From Stenotrophomonas sp. 364 (GTDB taxonomy: Bacteria > Pseudomonadota > Gammaproteobacteria > Xanthomonadales > Xanthomonadaceae), in assembly GCF_009832905.1 (NCBI RefSeq), contig NZ_CP047135.1, forward strand, positions 2,210,001 through 2,274,000: a stretch of 64,000 nt of DNA. Reading direction: 5' to 3'. The position numbers and the translations under genes were made by a program. Position 1 is the stretch's first letter. Each line of letters begins with the position of its first letter. The notes beneath the pieces are model-generated. The model ran no database searches. It saw nothing but the letters and a program-made list of their open reading frames with translations, and was not told the origin of the DNA. Shown piece after piece: positions 1-9,919 of this stretch.

Positions 1-839
1 ATGTAGAACACCTCGGCCGGTTCGCGCGCGAAGGTATCCAGCCGCACCGCGAACACCGCCAGCTTGCCGGCCGAACCGGCCGCTTCGTAGTGGCGTGAGG
101 GATCGGCGTTATAGCGGGCCGGGGTGGACGCATCGACCTGGCGTACCTGCTCGGCATAGCGCGGATCGGAGGCGGCGCGGTCCGTGCGGTTGTCCACGTC
201 GGTGCGTGCGTAGTCGCCGCGCTGCAGCCGCTCCAGGATCTGCTCGGGGGTGTCGCCCAGCGCGATGCCGAGATGATTGACCAGCTGCAGTCGCCCGTCC
301 GCGTCGACCTGGGCGAACAGCGCCATCTCGGTATAGGCCGGGCCTCGCCGCACCAGCGCGCCGCCGGAATTGTTGCAGACCCCGCCCAGCACCGAGGCAC
401 CAATGCACGACGAGCCGATCACCGAGTGGGGTTCGCGGTCCAGCGGCGCCAGTACCTTCTCCAACCGGTCCAACGTCGCCCCGGGCAGGCAGACCACCTG
501 TCGGCCCTCGTTGATCAGCTGCACGCCAGTCAGGCGCAGCGTGTTGAGGATCACCACCGGCCGGTCGTAGTCCGCGCCGTCGGGCGTGGAGCCGCCAGTC
601 AGGCCGGTGTTGGCGGCCTGCATGATGACCACGGCATCGGCAGCCACCACCGCCTGCAGCACGCGCCACTGCTCCAGCAGCGTACCCGGGCGGACCACCG
701 CCAGCACCGGGCCGTTACCGAAGCGGTAGCCCTTGCGGAAGCGCCGGGTCGGCTTGTCGCCGCACAGCACGTGCGCATTGCCGACGATCGCACGCAGCTG
801 CGCCAACAGCGTGGCCGGGCCCTGGGATGCAGCGTTCAT
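1..839 (-). CDS. dld: Quinone-dependent D-lactate dehydrogenase, N-terminal part (cut by window edge)
   Basis: An open frame of 279 codons reads off the left window edge, so the C-terminus is missing. The product has an FAD-binding type-4 (PCMH) fold, seen as [15 protein letters not shown] and a following [20 protein letters not shown] stretch, close to membrane-associated Dld enzymes that oxidise D-lactate to pyruvate and pass electrons to quinone. The ATG overlaps the lldD stop by 4 nt (ATGA), so it is translationally coupled as the last visible gene of the lactate operon. Start and frame are secure. Assignment to Dld rather than another FAD-linked oxidase rests on sequence character plus the lld context. 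Confidence 0.88.
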   Translation of the reverse strand, partial: MNAASQGPATLLAQLRAIVGNAHVLCGDKPTRRFRKGYRFGNGPVLAVVRPGTLLEQWRVLQAVVAADAVVIMQAANTGLTGGSTPDGADYDRPVVILNTLRLTGVQLINEGRQVVCLPGATLDRLEKVLAPLDREPHSVIGSSCIGASVLGGVCNNSGGALVRRGPAYTEMALFAQVDADGRLQLVNHLGIALGDTPEQILERLQRGDYARTDVDNRTDRAASDPRYAEQVRQVDASTPARYNADPSRHYEAAGSAGKLAVFAVRLDTFAREPAEVFY

Positions 840-1996
840 GGCGCGGCCGCGAGGCGACGGGTGGCGTCCACCAGCGAATCGCGGCTGATGTCGGCGATGG
901 TCTTCGCCCCGGTGAGCGTCATCGCCACCCGCATTTCCTTGGCCATCAGGTCCAGCAGATGGGCCACGCCGGCCTCGCCCTGCGCGGCCAGTGCATAGAC
1001 GAACGCACGGCCCAGCAGCACGCTGTCGGCGCCCAGCGCGAGCATGCGCACCACGTCCAGGCCACTGCGGATGCCCGAGTCGGCCAGGATCTTCAGTTCG
1101 CCCTTCACCGCATCGGCAATGGCCGGCAGCGCACGCGCGGTGGACAGCACGCCATCCAGCTGGCGGCCGCCGTGGTTGGAGACCACGATGCCATCGGCGC
1201 CGAACCGCACCGCGTCGCGCGCGTCGTCCGGGTCGAGAATGCCCTTGATCACCATGGGTCCTGACCAGAATTCACGGATCCACTCCAGGTCTTTCCAGGA
1301 GATGGAGGGATCGAAGTTGGCACCCAGCCAGCCGATGTAGTCCGCCAGCCCGGTCGGACTGCCGCGATAGGTGGAAATGTTGCCCAGGTCATGCGGGCGG
1401 CCGCGCAGGCCCACGTCCCACGCCCAGCACGGATGGGTAGCGGCCTGCAGCATGCGCCGCAGCGGCGCGTTGGGGCCGCTCATGCCCGAGTGGGCGTCGC
1501 GGTAGCGCGCGCCGGGGGTGGGCATGTCCACGGTGAACACCAGCGTGGTGACCCCGGCGGCCTTGGCCCGCTCCAGCGCATTGCGCATGAAGCCGCGGTC
1601 CTTCAGCACATACAGTTGGAACCACATCGGCCGATCGATGGCCGGCGCCACTTCTTCGATCGGGCACACCGACACCGTCGACAGGGTGAAGGGGATGCCG
1701 CGGCTGGCCGCCGCGCGCGCCGCCTGCACCTCACCGCGTCGCGCATACATCCCGGTCAGCCCGACCGGCGCCAGCGCCACCGGCATCGCCAGGCGCTCGC
1801 CGAACAGGGTGGTTTCCAGACTCAGCTCGGCCATGTTGCGCAGCACGCGCTGACGCAGCGCGATGTCGGCCAGGTCGGACACGTTGCGCTTGAGCGTGTG
1901 TTCGGCATACGCGCCGCCATCGATGTAGTGGAACAGGAACGGCGGCAGCCTGCGCTGCGCAGCCGCGCGGTAATCGGTGGAGGCGGAGATGATCAT
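836..1996 (-). CDS. lldD: L-lactate dehydrogenase (FMN, respiratory)
   Basis: 386 aa, nearly collinear with E. coli LldD, an FMN alpha-hydroxy-acid oxidase that converts L-lactate to pyruvate and donates electrons to the respiratory quinone pool at the inner membrane. The N-terminus [20 protein letters not shown], the FMN/substrate segments [15 protein letters not shown] and [20 protein letters not shown], and the catalytic-His signature [10 protein letters not shown] are all present. I chose the ATG that gives MIISAS; an in-frame TTG three codons upstream is open but unnecessary. It starts 5 nt after the lldR stop and overlaps dld downstream, so it is a middle gene of lldPRD-dld. Confidence 0.97.
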   Translation of the reverse strand: MIISASTDYRAAAQRRLPPFLFHYIDGGAYAEHTLKRNVSDLADIALRQRVLRNMAELSLETTLFGERLAMPVALAPVGLTGMYARRGEVQAARAAASRGIPFTLSTVSVCPIEEVAPAIDRPMWFQLYVLKDRGFMRNALERAKAAGVTTLVFTVDMPTPGARYRDAHSGMSGPNAPLRRMLQAATHPCWAWDVGLRGRPHDLGNISTYRGSPTGLADYIGWLGANFDPSISWKDLEWIREFWSGPMVIKGILDPDDARDAVRFGADGIVVSNHGGRQLDGVLSTARALPAIADAVKGELKILADSGIRSGLDVVRMLALGADSVLLGRAFVYALAAQGEAGVAHLLDLMAKEMRVAMTLTGAKTIADISRDSLVDATRRLAAAP

Positions 1997-2001
1997 GGGA
2001 A

Positions 2002-2766
2002 TCAACCGTGGGCGGAAGGAAGCCGCGAAGCGCGCGTGCGCCGGGCCTCGTTGTCGTCGAGCGTGCGCAGCGAGGTGTGCACGAATTCCAGATGGGCGTG
2101 TGCGGCGGCGCGCGCGCGTTCGGGATCGCCGGACAGCACCCCGTCCATCATTTCCCGGTGCTGCACCGACAACGGTTCGAACGTGCGTGGCGAGGTGTAG
2201 AGCTTTTCGCGGCTCTGCGAGATGTTGGTCTGCAACAGCTCGAACAGGCCGCGCATCACCTGCAGCAACACCAGGTTGTGCGAAGCCTCGGCGATGGCCA
2301 GGTGGAAGGCCGCATCGGCGCGCGCCTCACCGGCCGGATCGTCCTTGCCGTGTGCGGCCATCATGGTGTTGAAGGCGTCGCGGATCTTCGCCCGGTCCGC
2401 ATCGGTGGCGCGCAGCGCGGCGTGCCAGGCGGTGGCGCCTTCCAGCGCGTGGCGGATCTCCAGCACGTCGAAGCGGTACTCCGGGTCGCCCTGGAACAGC
2501 GGCAGGTACGGCATCAGCGGTTCGTCGATGGCCTGCCGGGCCCGCGCGGCGGGTTCGGCTACGTAGGTGCCACCGCCTACCCGCGCGGTCAGCAGGCCCT
2601 GGCTGGCCAGCTGCGCGATGGCCTCGCGCAGGGCGGTGCGTGACACCCCCAGCTGCACGGCCAGCGCCCGCTCGGCCGGCAACCGATCCCCCGGCTGCAG
2701 GTTCTGCGTGCTCACCAGGCCACGCAGCTGCGCGGCCACTTTGTCGGACAGGCGTTCGTTCTTCAT
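2002..2766 (-). CDS. lldR: GntR/FadR-family lactate-responsive regulator
   Basis: 254 aa. The N-terminal winged HTH includes [20 protein letters not shown] (about residues 26-45) and is followed by GGGTYV. The all-helical C-terminal FCD domain carries the metal/effector-type residues ([23 protein letters not shown]). In E. coli LldR controls lldPRD in response to L-lactate; the same gene order is seen here. The start [10 protein letters not shown] fits the family length; an ATG 12 codons upstream is also open. It lies 39 nt after lldP and 5 nt before lldD. Its likely binding sites are the two TTGGTATGACCA sequences upstream of lldP. Confidence 0.93.
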   Translation of the reverse strand: MKNERLSDKVAAQLRGLVSTQNLQPGDRLPAERALAVQLGVSRTALREAIAQLASQGLLTARVGGGTYVAEPAARARQAIDEPLMPYLPLFQGDPEYRFDVLEIRHALEGATAWHAALRATDADRAKIRDAFNTMMAAHGKDDPAGEARADAAFHLAIAEASHNLVLLQVMRGLFELLQTNISQSREKLYTSPRTFEPLSVQHREMMDGVLSGDPERARAAAHAHLEFVHTSLRTLDDNEARRTRASRLPSAHG

Positions 2767-2805
2767 GCCGTCATTGTCGCCCGCGTGGCGTGATCCGCGC
2801 ATGGC

Positions 2806-4464
2806 TCAGGGAATCATCCAGGTGAGCCAGTACGCCTGCAGCGTGGTGATGATGCCCACCATCACCGTGAAGATCAGGCTGTGCTTGACCGTGAAGCGGA
2901 ACAGGTCGGACTCCTTGCCGGCCAGCCCCACCGCCGCGCAGGCGATGGCGATGGACTGCGGGGAAATCATCTTGCCGGTCACCCCGCCGGTGGTGTTGGC
3001 CGCCACCAGCAGCACCTCGGACACGCCGATCTGCTGGGCGGTGGTGGCCTGCAGCGCCGAGAACAGCGCGTTGGAGGAAGTGTCCGAGCCGGTCAGGAAC
3101 ACGCCCAGCCAGCCCAGGAACGGCGAGAAGAAGGTAAAGGCCTTGCCTGTATGGGCCAGGGCCAGCGCCAACGTGGCCGACAGCCCCGAGTAGTTGGCGA
3201 TGAAGGCAAAGGCCAGCACCATGCCGATCGAGTAGATGGGCACCTTCAGCTCGTTGGCGGTCTCACCGAAGGTGCGCAGCGCCGCGGCCGGGCGCATCTT
3301 CAGCAGCACGATGGCCAGCACCGCGCCAAGCATGATGGCGGTGCCGGTGGCTGATACCGCATCGAACTTGTACACCGCCTCGTAGGCGCTGGGCGATGGG
3401 ACGATGGGCGGCATCTTCTGCACCAGCTGGTCCAGCCCCGGCACCGGCAGCTTCAGCACCCAGTGCTCCAGCGGCCCGCCAGCGGCGAACAACGCCTTGA
3501 ACGGCTTGATGCTCCACACGGTGACCATCGCGGTGAGGATCAGGAACGGCGACCACGCCTTGATGATCTGCCCGGTGCTGTAACGCGGGGCGTCCACTGC
3601 CTGCGCTGCGGCCTCGGCACTGGTTTCGGTATCGAAGCGGAAGATCCGCACCGGCTTCCAGCGGCGCAGGAACAGGGTCAGGCACACCAGCGAGGCCAGC
3701 GAGGCGGTGATGTCGGGCAGTTCCGGCCCGATGAAGTTGGAGGTCAGGTACTGCGCGATGGCGAACGAGCCGCCGGCCACCAGCACTGCCGGCCAGGTTT
3801 CCTTGACGCCGCGCCAGCCGTCCATGATCGCCATGATCCAGAACAGCACGATGATGGTCAGGAACGGCAGCTGGCGGCCGGCCATCTGCCCGATCTCGAA
3901 CGGATCCAGGCCGGTGACCTGCCCCGCCACGATGATCGGAATGCCCATCGCGCCAAAGGCGACCGGTGCGGTGTTGACGATCAGGCACAGCCCGGCCGCA
4001 TACAGCGGCTTGAAGCCCAGCCCGACCAGCAGCGCGGCGGTGATCGCCACCGGCGCACCGAAACCGGCCGCCCCTTCCAGGAACGCACCGAAGGCGAAGC
4101 CGACCATCAGCATCTGCAGGCGCTGGTCTTCGGTGACCGACAGGATCGAGGCGCGGATGATGTCGAACTGACCGGTCTTGACCGAGACCTTGTACAGGAA
4201 CACCGCGCCCAGGATGATCCAGGCGATCGGCCACAGCCCGTAGATGAAGCCGTACGCGCCGGCCGCGAACGCCTGCTGCAGCGGCATGCGGTAGAACAGC
4301 AGCGCCACCGCCAGGGCGATGGCCACGGTGAGCGTTCCAGCCAGCCAGCCCTTCATGCGCAGCACGGCCAGGGCGACGAAGAAGAAGGCGATCGGCAACA
4401 GCGCGATCAGGCTGGACAGCCACAGGTTGCCAGCGGGGTCATACAGTTGTTGCCAGGGCTGCAT
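2806..4464 (-). CDS. lldP: L-lactate permease
   Basis: 552 aa, matching the usual about 550 aa of LctP/LldP proton-coupled lactate transporters. The chain is a run of hydrophobic helices with family signatures such as [19 protein letters not shown] and [14 protein letters not shown] in the first half and [16 protein letters not shown] near the C-terminus. It imports D- and L-lactate (and often glycolate) across the inner membrane, supplying lldD and dld downstream. It is the first gene of the operon, and the region upstream carries two LldR-type operators. Confidence 0.97.
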   Translation of the reverse strand: MQPWQQLYDPAGNLWLSSLIALLPIAFFFVALAVLRMKGWLAGTLTVAIALAVALLFYRMPLQQAFAAGAYGFIYGLWPIAWIILGAVFLYKVSVKTGQFDIIRASILSVTEDQRLQMLMVGFAFGAFLEGAAGFGAPVAITAALLVGLGFKPLYAAGLCLIVNTAPVAFGAMGIPIIVAGQVTGLDPFEIGQMAGRQLPFLTIIVLFWIMAIMDGWRGVKETWPAVLVAGGSFAIAQYLTSNFIGPELPDITASLASLVCLTLFLRRWKPVRIFRFDTETSAEAAAQAVDAPRYSTGQIIKAWSPFLILTAMVTVWSIKPFKALFAAGGPLEHWVLKLPVPGLDQLVQKMPPIVPSPSAYEAVYKFDAVSATGTAIMLGAVLAIVLLKMRPAAALRTFGETANELKVPIYSIGMVLAFAFIANYSGLSATLALALAHTGKAFTFFSPFLGWLGVFLTGSDTSSNALFSALQATTAQQIGVSEVLLVAANTTGGVTGKMISPQSIAIACAAVGLAGKESDLFRFTVKHSLIFTVMVGIITTLQAYWLTWMIP

Positions 4465-4536
4465 CGGCGGATCTCAACGGAACGGACGGAAGGCCGCGCA
4501 CGGGAGGTGCGGGCCGGCATGCATTCCTCCACCTCA

Positions 4537-4555
4537 CCATTGGTATGACCAATGG
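4537..4555. promoter_or_regulatory. lldR box: LldR-type operator, promoter-proximal copy
   Basis: CCATTGGTATGACCAATGG is a perfect inverted repeat with 8-bp arms and a 3-bp centre. It fits the TNGTNNNACNA-like core bound by FadR/PdhR/LldR-type GntR proteins. It lies 73 bp upstream of the lldP start, where a repressor could block transcription. Confidence 0.8.
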
Positions 4556-4637
4556 CTCAAGAAGGGTCAGGAAGTGTCCGCATTGAAACGCCAATTGCGT
4601 GACAGGCCTATTAGACCATAGCTCTATGCCTCGCGTT

Positions 4638-4650
4638 TTGGTATGACCAT
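4638..4650. promoter_or_regulatory. lldR box: LldR-type operator, distal copy
   Basis: TTGGTATGACCAT shares the 12-mer TTGGTATGACCA with the proximal site; the right arm has one mismatch. Centre-to-centre spacing is about 98 bp. It reaches the stop codon of the neighbouring VOC gene. The layout resembles the O1/O2 pair of E. coli lldPRD. Confidence 0.68.
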
Positions 4651-5087
4651 TAGCTGCAGCCGCAGTCGCTGGCCGGGCCCTTCAGCTCCACCCCGTTGCC
4701 GTCCGGGTCGTACAGGTACACCGACAGGCCATCGCCCTCGGCGCCGAAGTTGTTCGCCGGTTTGCCGCGCAGTTCCACCGCGTGCATCTGCAGGTGCGCC
4801 CTCAGCTGTTCAACATCGAACGGCTCCACCCGCAGGCACAGGTGCTCCAGGTTGCGTCCCTGCGTACCCGCCGCCGCGCCACCGGGGGTGCCGAGCTTTC
4901 CGTCCACGGCGACCAGATCGATCATCGACGTGCCGGCGTGCATGTGCACCATGCCCAGCGACGGTCGCTCGCGCGCCACCGTGCAGCCGAGTACATCGCG
5001 GTAGAACGCCACCGCACGCGGCAGGTCCTGCACGCGCAGCACGATGTGGTCGATATGCTGGATCTGGAAGGGACGGTCGCTGCTCAT
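4650..5087 (-). CDS. VOC-superfamily (glyoxalase/dioxygenase fold) protein
   Basis: 145 aa with two beta-alpha-beta-beta-beta modules typical of vicinal-oxygen-chelate proteins: IDHIVLRVQDLPRAVAFYRD at the N-terminus and LSVYLYDPDGNGVELKG at the C-terminus. The usual metal ligands are present: His in HIDHIV, His in LEHLCLRV and Glu in GVELKG. Substrate unknown. It ends in a Cys-rich tail (DCGCS). The start (MSSDRPFQ) is fixed by a 4-nt ATGA overlap with the upstream mgtC-like gene, so the two are co-transcribed. Confidence 0.85.
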   Translation of the reverse strand: MSSDRPFQIQHIDHIVLRVQDLPRAVAFYRDVLGCTVARERPSLGMVHMHAGTSMIDLVAVDGKLGTPGGAAAGTQGRNLEHLCLRVEPFDVEQLRAHLQMHAVELRGKPANNFGAEGDGLSVYLYDPDGNGVELKGPASDCGCS

Positions 5088-5542
5088 GATGCCTCCAGTT
5101 TCTTGGCGATCCGACTGAACACCGCCAGCACGATCAGACACAGGATGCTGACGCCGATGGCGATGACGTACTCGCCGATGCCGACCGCGATGCCGATCGA
5201 CGCCGACATGATCAGGGAGCTGGCCGTGGTCAGGCCGCTGACCTGGTCATCGCGCGTCCCGCGCAGGATGGTGCCGGCCGCTACGAAACCTACGCAGGCC
5301 ACTACCGCCTCGATGAGACGGACCGGATCGACCTGCAGCAGGTCGCGATAGCGCTCCTGCTGGAAGTGTTCGGCGATGCTGTCGCCGAGGCCCACAATCA
5401 AGGCGGCCGCGCCGGCAATGAGCATGTGGGTGCGCAGACCGGCCGCGTGTTTGCCCATCTCGCGTTCGATGCCGATCAAGCCACCAAACACCATGGCTGC
5501 GGCAATCCGCAGCAGTATCGATAGATCCTGTTCCAGTCCCAT
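5084..5542 (-). CDS. MgtC/SapB-family membrane protein
   Basis: 152 aa with about four transmembrane segments. The family signature is complete: GGLIGIEREMGKHAAGLRTH near residues 20-39, then GFVAAGTILRG and the GLTTASSLIMSASIGIAVG segment. MgtC proteins are linked to survival at low magnesium and acid pH; plain members like this lack the regulatory C-terminal domain of Salmonella MgtC. I chose the start MGLEQD because it aligns with the family; a further 14 codons are open upstream. It is coupled to the VOC gene downstream. Confidence 0.88.
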   Translation of the reverse strand: MGLEQDLSILLRIAAAMVFGGLIGIEREMGKHAAGLRTHMLIAGAAALIVGLGDSIAEHFQQERYRDLLQVDPVRLIEAVVACVGFVAAGTILRGTRDDQVSGLTTASSLIMSASIGIAVGIGEYVIAIGVSILCLIVLAVFSRIAKKLEAS

Positions 5543-5666
5543 CCGTACATCCTCGCCTGTTCGACCCAGCCTTGCGTGGGGCACGTGGCAGCGCCGTGAA
5601 GAGGCGCGTGAGGCGGATGTGCACGGTCATGCGGCAGTGGGTTGCCGCATGACCGCCAGGCACCGG

Positions 5667-6425
5667 TTACTGCGCCAGGTAGCCGCCATCGATGGCGTAA
5701 TACGTGCCGGTCGCGAACGAGGCATCGTCGCTGGCCAGCCAGGCCACCAGCGCGGCGACCTCATCGGGCTGGCCGAGACGGCCCAGCGCGTGCTTGCTTT
5801 CCAACGCCTGCCTGACCGTCGGGTCCATCTTGTCCAGCAGCGGGGTGGCGATGAAGCCGGGGCCGACCGCATTGACCCGGATCCTGTCGCCGGCGTGCTC
5901 CCACGCCGCGGTCTGGGTCAACCCGACCACCCCGTGCTTGGCGGCCACGTAGGCAGCGGAATTGTTGAACCCCACCTGCCCCAGGATGGAGGCCATGTTG
6001 ATGATGCTGCCGCCCTTGCCGCCGCCGCGCATGGCCTGGATCTGCGCTCGCTGGCACAGGAACACACTGGTGAGATTGACGTCGATGACGCGCTTCCAGC
6101 CGTCCACCGGGTAGTCGCCGCTGGTCGCCGACGGTCCGCCGATGCCGGCGTTGTTGACGGCGATGTGCAGGCCGCCCAGTTCCTGCACGGTGCGCTGTAC
6201 CGCCGCTTCAACGGCCTTTTCGTCGGTGACGTCGACCGCGATGCCGATCGCCTTGACACCCTTGCCGCGCAGCGCCTCGGCGGTCTCCTGCACCGCATCG
6301 TCCTTCAGATCCCACACCGCCACCGCTGCGCCGGATGCTGCGAGCAGTTCGGCCGCGGCCAGGCCGATGCCGGACACACCACCGGTCACGATCGCCACCT
6401 TGCCCTTAAGCTGATAATCAATCAT
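5667..6425 (-). CDS. Short-chain dehydrogenase/reductase (classical SDR)
   Basis: 252 aa. It has the NAD(P) glycine motif TGGVSGIG, an acidic WDLKDD after beta-2 that favours NAD(H), NNAG, the catalytic Ser in INMASILG, and YVAAK with the Tyr/Lys pair. The C-terminal PGFIATPLLD and YYAIDGGYLAQ close the Rossmann fold. Substrate cannot be read; FabG-like or alcohol/3-hydroxyacyl oxidoreductases look similar. It is divergent from the ene-reductase, and the shared intergenic region suggests a common regulator, though none is encoded nearby. Confidence 0.88.
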   Translation of the reverse strand: MIDYQLKGKVAIVTGGVSGIGLAAAELLAASGAAVAVWDLKDDAVQETAEALRGKGVKAIGIAVDVTDEKAVEAAVQRTVQELGGLHIAVNNAGIGGPSATSGDYPVDGWKRVIDVNLTSVFLCQRAQIQAMRGGGKGGSIINMASILGQVGFNNSAAYVAAKHGVVGLTQTAAWEHAGDRIRVNAVGPGFIATPLLDKMDPTVRQALESKHALGRLGQPDEVAALVAWLASDDASFATGTYYAIDGGYLAQ

Positions 6426-6634
6426 CGCGTTGTACCTCTGGTTGGAACATGTCGCAGGAAACACCTGCATCCGGCACTACGCTACGCCGGCCGTGCGTTA
6501 CGCAACGTGCACACAGACGCCCGCAACAATGCTTCCCATCGCTGCAACGCACCTGTGCCTATGCTGGCGGTCGTACGTCCACATTCTGTTTGTCCAGGCT
6601 GCATCGACGCAGCCCTCCCCCCAAAGGTATGCCC

Positions 6635-7732
6635 ATGACTTCCACCAGTGACGGCCCATTGTTCACCCCTACCCGGCTCGGCGCGATCGCGGTGGCCAAC
6701 CGCATCGCGATGGCCCCGCTCACCCGCAACCGCGCCATTGAAGGGCGCGTGCCCAATCCCCTGGCGATCCAGTACTACGAACAGCGCGCCAGCGCCGGCC
6801 TGATCATTGCCGAGGCTACCCAGATCAGCCCGCTCGGCCAGGGCTACCTGGACACCCCCGGGATCTACAGCCAGGACCAGATCGACGCCTGGAAGAAGGT
6901 CACCGACGCGGTGCATGCGCGCGCCGGCAAGATCGTGCTGCAGCTGTGGCACGTCGGCCGGATCTCGCACACCAGCCTGCTGCCCGACGGTGAGGTGCCG
7001 GTGGCGCCGAGTGCGCTGCCGGCCAAGGCCAAGACCTTTACCAGCAAAGGCTTCGAGGATGTCTCGGCACCCCGCGCACTGGAACTCTCCGAGATTCCCG
7101 GATTGATCCAGGACTACCGCCAGGCAGCGCGCAATGCGATCACCGCCGGCTTCGATGGCGTGGAAGTGCACGCGGCCAACGGCTACCTGATCGACCAGTT
7201 CCTGCGCGACGGCAGCAACCAGCGCACCGACGAATACGGTGGCAGCATCGAGAACCGCACGCGCCTGCTGGATGAGGTGGTCCGTGCCATCGCATCGGAG
7301 ATTGGCCCCGAGCGCACCGGCGTGCGCCTCTCCCCGGTGACCCCGGCCAACGACGCTGCCGACTCCAATCCCCAGCCACTGTTCGAACGCGCCGTGGAGC
7401 GCCTGGATGCGATTGGCCCGCTGGCCTTCATCCACGTCATCGAAGGCGCCACCGGCGGCCCGCGCGACAACATCGCGTTCGACTACGCCGCGCTGCGCGC
7501 GAAGTTCAAGGGGGCGTGGATCGCCAACAACGGCTACACCAAGGACACCGCCGAAGCCGCCATCGCCTCCGGCTACGCCGACGTGATCGCCTTCGGTCGT
7601 CCGTTCATTGCCAACCCCGATCTGGTTGAACGCCTGCGCCTGGGCGTTGCATTGTCCGACCTCGACCCGGACACCCTGTACGGCGGCGGCTCGCGCGGCT
7701 ACACCGATTACCCGAGCGTCTCGGGCGCATGA
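6635..7732 (+). CDS. Old Yellow Enzyme-family alkene reductase
   Basis: 365 aa FMN TIM-barrel flavoenzyme of the NemA/xenobiotic reductase group, reducing activated C=C bonds (enones, nitrate esters) with NAD(P)H. Signatures are MAPLTRNRA, QLWHVGRISH, the substrate-binding His/Asn pair in GVEVHAANGYLIDQFL, and GRPFIANPDL near the end. Two ATGs lie 6 nt apart; I chose the second because AAGG sits 7 nt upstream of it and is too close to the first. It ends at the first SMAG cluster. Confidence 0.93.
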   Translation: MTSTSDGPLFTPTRLGAIAVANRIAMAPLTRNRAIEGRVPNPLAIQYYEQRASAGLIIAEATQISPLGQGYLDTPGIYSQDQIDAWKKVTDAVHARAGKIVLQLWHVGRISHTSLLPDGEVPVAPSALPAKAKTFTSKGFEDVSAPRALELSEIPGLIQDYRQAARNAITAGFDGVEVHAANGYLIDQFLRDGSNQRTDEYGGSIENRTRLLDEVVRAIASEIGPERTGVRLSPVTPANDAADSNPQPLFERAVERLDAIGPLAFIHVIEGATGGPRDNIAFDYAALRAKFKGAWIANNGYTKDTAEAAIASGYADVIAFGRPFIANPDLVERLRLGVALSDLDPDTLYGGGSRGYTDYPSVSGA

Positions 7733-7748
7733 CACACGCACCGACCCG

Positions 7749-7835
7749 GTAGAGCCGACCGTTGGTCGGCGGTGCTTGGTAATACCGACCGTTGGTCGGC
7801 TGTCGTGGGTAATGCCGGTCGCTGGCCGGCATTAC
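7749..7835. repeat. SMAG (GTAG) repeat cluster, three elements
   Basis: Elements at 7749-7770, 7779-7800 and 7809-7835. The first two carry CCGACCGTTGGTCGG palindromes behind GTAG or GTAA heads. The third is a perfect hairpin with 10-bp arms GTAATGCCGG / CCGGCATTAC. It lies between two convergent genes and could act as a bidirectional terminator. The last hairpin contains the TAA stop (7832-7834) of the minus-strand gene. Confidence 0.9.
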
Positions 7836-9706
7836 CGCATCGCGGGCGTGACGTTGCCGCCCTGCAACACCGGCATCAACGCATCTGGCAACCGGCAGGG
7901 TTGCTGCGGCGTGCTGTCCTGCCGCCATCCCTTGCCCAGCATGACCCCTGCTCCCCGTGCGAGCACGTCATCACCAGGCGCCGGGCAGCTGACGTCACTG
8001 ACCAGCACCTGCCCGTCGCGATCCAGCCACTGCTGCACGAAATACGGGCCATCGGCCAGCTGCATCGTGCCCAGGTTGAGCCGGACCACTGCCTGCCCCT
8101 GCACGTTTCCCTGCCAGATCGTTTCCAGCGCCATGCCGGTGAAGGCCAGGCGTCGCCGCATCAAGACCCTGTAATCCGCACCCAGCAGGGTCAGTTCCTC
8201 ATCGCCGTCCTCCAGAGAACGCCGCGTCAGTGTGCGGTCTTCGCCCCACGGCAGGATCTCCAGGTACCGGGGAGGCAGCGGCTCGCTGCCATCGGCCAGC
8301 ATCAGACCCTGCTGCCCCTCGCGGCGGAACACCACACGCCGTGCATCCATGTGCTCGACCCCATCGACAGCGCTCCCGATCACCTTGCCAAGCGCGATGT
8401 TGTACGGCTGGTTCTGGCCGATGGCCTGGTTCCACAGCAGCAGCAACGGCGGCACCACGTGATCGTCATCGATCGCCAGACCTTCGGGCACCGTGTGTGC
8501 GGTGGTGCCATCCCACCACAACCGCGGCGAGGACTCGCCCACGAACGTGCCCAGCAGGCCCCCGGCCACCGCGTCCAGCCTGTCGACACTGGACGGGGCG
8601 AACATCACCTGGCCCTTGCAGTCGAATACGGCAGCAGTGCGACCGTCGGCAGCAGCCCGAACGCGCCACGCGGGTGCCTGCCGTTGCTCGGCATCGGGCG
8701 CGTCCAGCACCGCAACCAGCGCGGCCGACACCTCGGTGGGCGGCGAGGCATCGTCATCCTGCACCCCCCACCAGCGACCCCCGCAGTAGTCCATCCGAAC
8801 ACTGCCGCGGGGCGTGGGCAGTGGGGCGAAGCGACCGTCGGCCATCAGCCAGCCGGGTTCGGGGGTGTCGTGCTCGCTGCCGGTGGCGTAGCGGCTGACC
8901 TGCCCGGGCCAGTCGCGCCGGCCTGCGCTGCCGCCGTACTGGCGATAGCGTGGGTACAGGCCCTGTTGCCGGTAGCGGGCCGCATCTGTTGCCCTGCCCT
9001 GCGCATCTACCCGCCGCCACAGCTCGCCCTGACGCAACCACCAGCCGCCGTCGCTGAGCGGCAGCAGCGCGTCAATATCGTCGGCAAACAACGTGGCGCC
9101 GGCTTCGTTCTGCACGTTGCACTGCGTGGGCACCTCGACACTGCAGGACACATACACGTGGCGGCCGACGAAGGGCCCGGCCACCCACTGCGCCTTGCGT
9201 TCGTCCAGCAGCATGACCGGCTGCCCCTCCAGGTCATGGAAACGCAGCGGGCCGCTGCGGGCGTTCCACACCACGCGATCGGGCACCGCAAGCGGCAGCC
9301 ACTCGCCATCATTCAGGGCCGGTAGACGCACGTGGCCCAGTGCATCCACCACGCCCCAGCCACCCACCGGGTCGCCGTCGGCGCGGATGAACGCCTTCCA
9401 TAACGGGTCGCCGGGGGCGGCCTGCGGCAGCACGAAGGGCGTGTGGTACTCAGTGTAACCGTGGTCCTCGCGCAGCAGCCGTCCTGCATCGTCGTACCAC
9501 TGCTGGGGCGTGGCGTCGCCCTGTGCGCGCATCCAGCGATCGGCAGCCAGCCGCACCATGCGCTCGCCGTTGGGTGCCACCAGCAGGCGGCCATCGGCGG
9601 CTACCAGCGCATCGGCGCCGAAGCGGTGGCCCAGCACGGTGAACGACTGCGCCTGCACCGGCGTGGCCAGCGCGGCCAGCGCCGTCAGCACGAACATCCT
9701 TTTCAT
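7832..9706 (-). CDS. Secreted protein of unknown function, 624 aa
   Basis: A clear Sec signal peptide (MKRMFVLTALAALATPVQAQ, cleavage near residue 20) precedes about 600 residues with many short beta-type segments rich in Trp, Gly and Asp, such as GGWGVVDALGHVRLP, GGWWLRQGELWRRVD and GRWWGVQDDD. The spacing recalls WG-type or beta-propeller repeats, but I could not assign a family. A few Cys residues are scattered, consistent with a periplasmic or exported protein. It stands alone between two SMAG clusters, with its stop codon inside one hairpin. No function is proposed. Confidence 0.7.
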   Translation of the reverse strand: MKRMFVLTALAALATPVQAQSFTVLGHRFGADALVAADGRLLVAPNGERMVRLAADRWMRAQGDATPQQWYDDAGRLLREDHGYTEYHTPFVLPQAAPGDPLWKAFIRADGDPVGGWGVVDALGHVRLPALNDGEWLPLAVPDRVVWNARSGPLRFHDLEGQPVMLLDERKAQWVAGPFVGRHVYVSCSVEVPTQCNVQNEAGATLFADDIDALLPLSDGGWWLRQGELWRRVDAQGRATDAARYRQQGLYPRYRQYGGSAGRRDWPGQVSRYATGSEHDTPEPGWLMADGRFAPLPTPRGSVRMDYCGGRWWGVQDDDASPPTEVSAALVAVLDAPDAEQRQAPAWRVRAAADGRTAAVFDCKGQVMFAPSSVDRLDAVAGGLLGTFVGESSPRLWWDGTTAHTVPEGLAIDDDHVVPPLLLLWNQAIGQNQPYNIALGKVIGSAVDGVEHMDARRVVFRREGQQGLMLADGSEPLPPRYLEILPWGEDRTLTRRSLEDGDEELTLLGADYRVLMRRRLAFTGMALETIWQGNVQGQAVVRLNLGTMQLADGPYFVQQWLDRDGQVLVSDVSCPAPGDDVLARGAGVMLGKGWRQDSTPQQPCRLPDALMPVLQGGNVTPAMR

Positions 9707-9767
9707 CGGTCACATCAGGAGAAACGGAATCGCACGCTAACGCCTGTGCACGGGCGACGCAATGCGG

Positions 9768-9887
9768 GTAGAGCCGACCGTTGGTCGGCTGCCCATGCAG
9801 CCGGATCCGCGCGAAGGCAGCCGACCAACGGTCGGCTCTACCGGTGTGGGGACGATCTGCGTGCAGCCGACCAACGGTCGGCTCTAC
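9768..9887. repeat. SMAG repeat cluster, one forward and two inverted elements
   Basis: GTAGAGCCGACCGTTGGTCG begins the forward copy at 9768-9792. Reverse-complement copies with CCGACCAACGGTCGG and CTCTAC tails occupy 9817-9841 and 9863-9887. The head-to-head arrangement is typical of composite REP (BIME-like) units. Confidence 0.9.
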
Positions 9888-9919
9888 CCGGGCGTTGAAG
9901 GTTATCCGTGCGTCCGCGG

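Noticed and set aside
6426..6634. Short palindrome TGCGTTACGCA between SDR and ene-reductase genes
   Set aside because: Only 5-bp arms, no second copy and no nearby regulator; too weak to call an operator.
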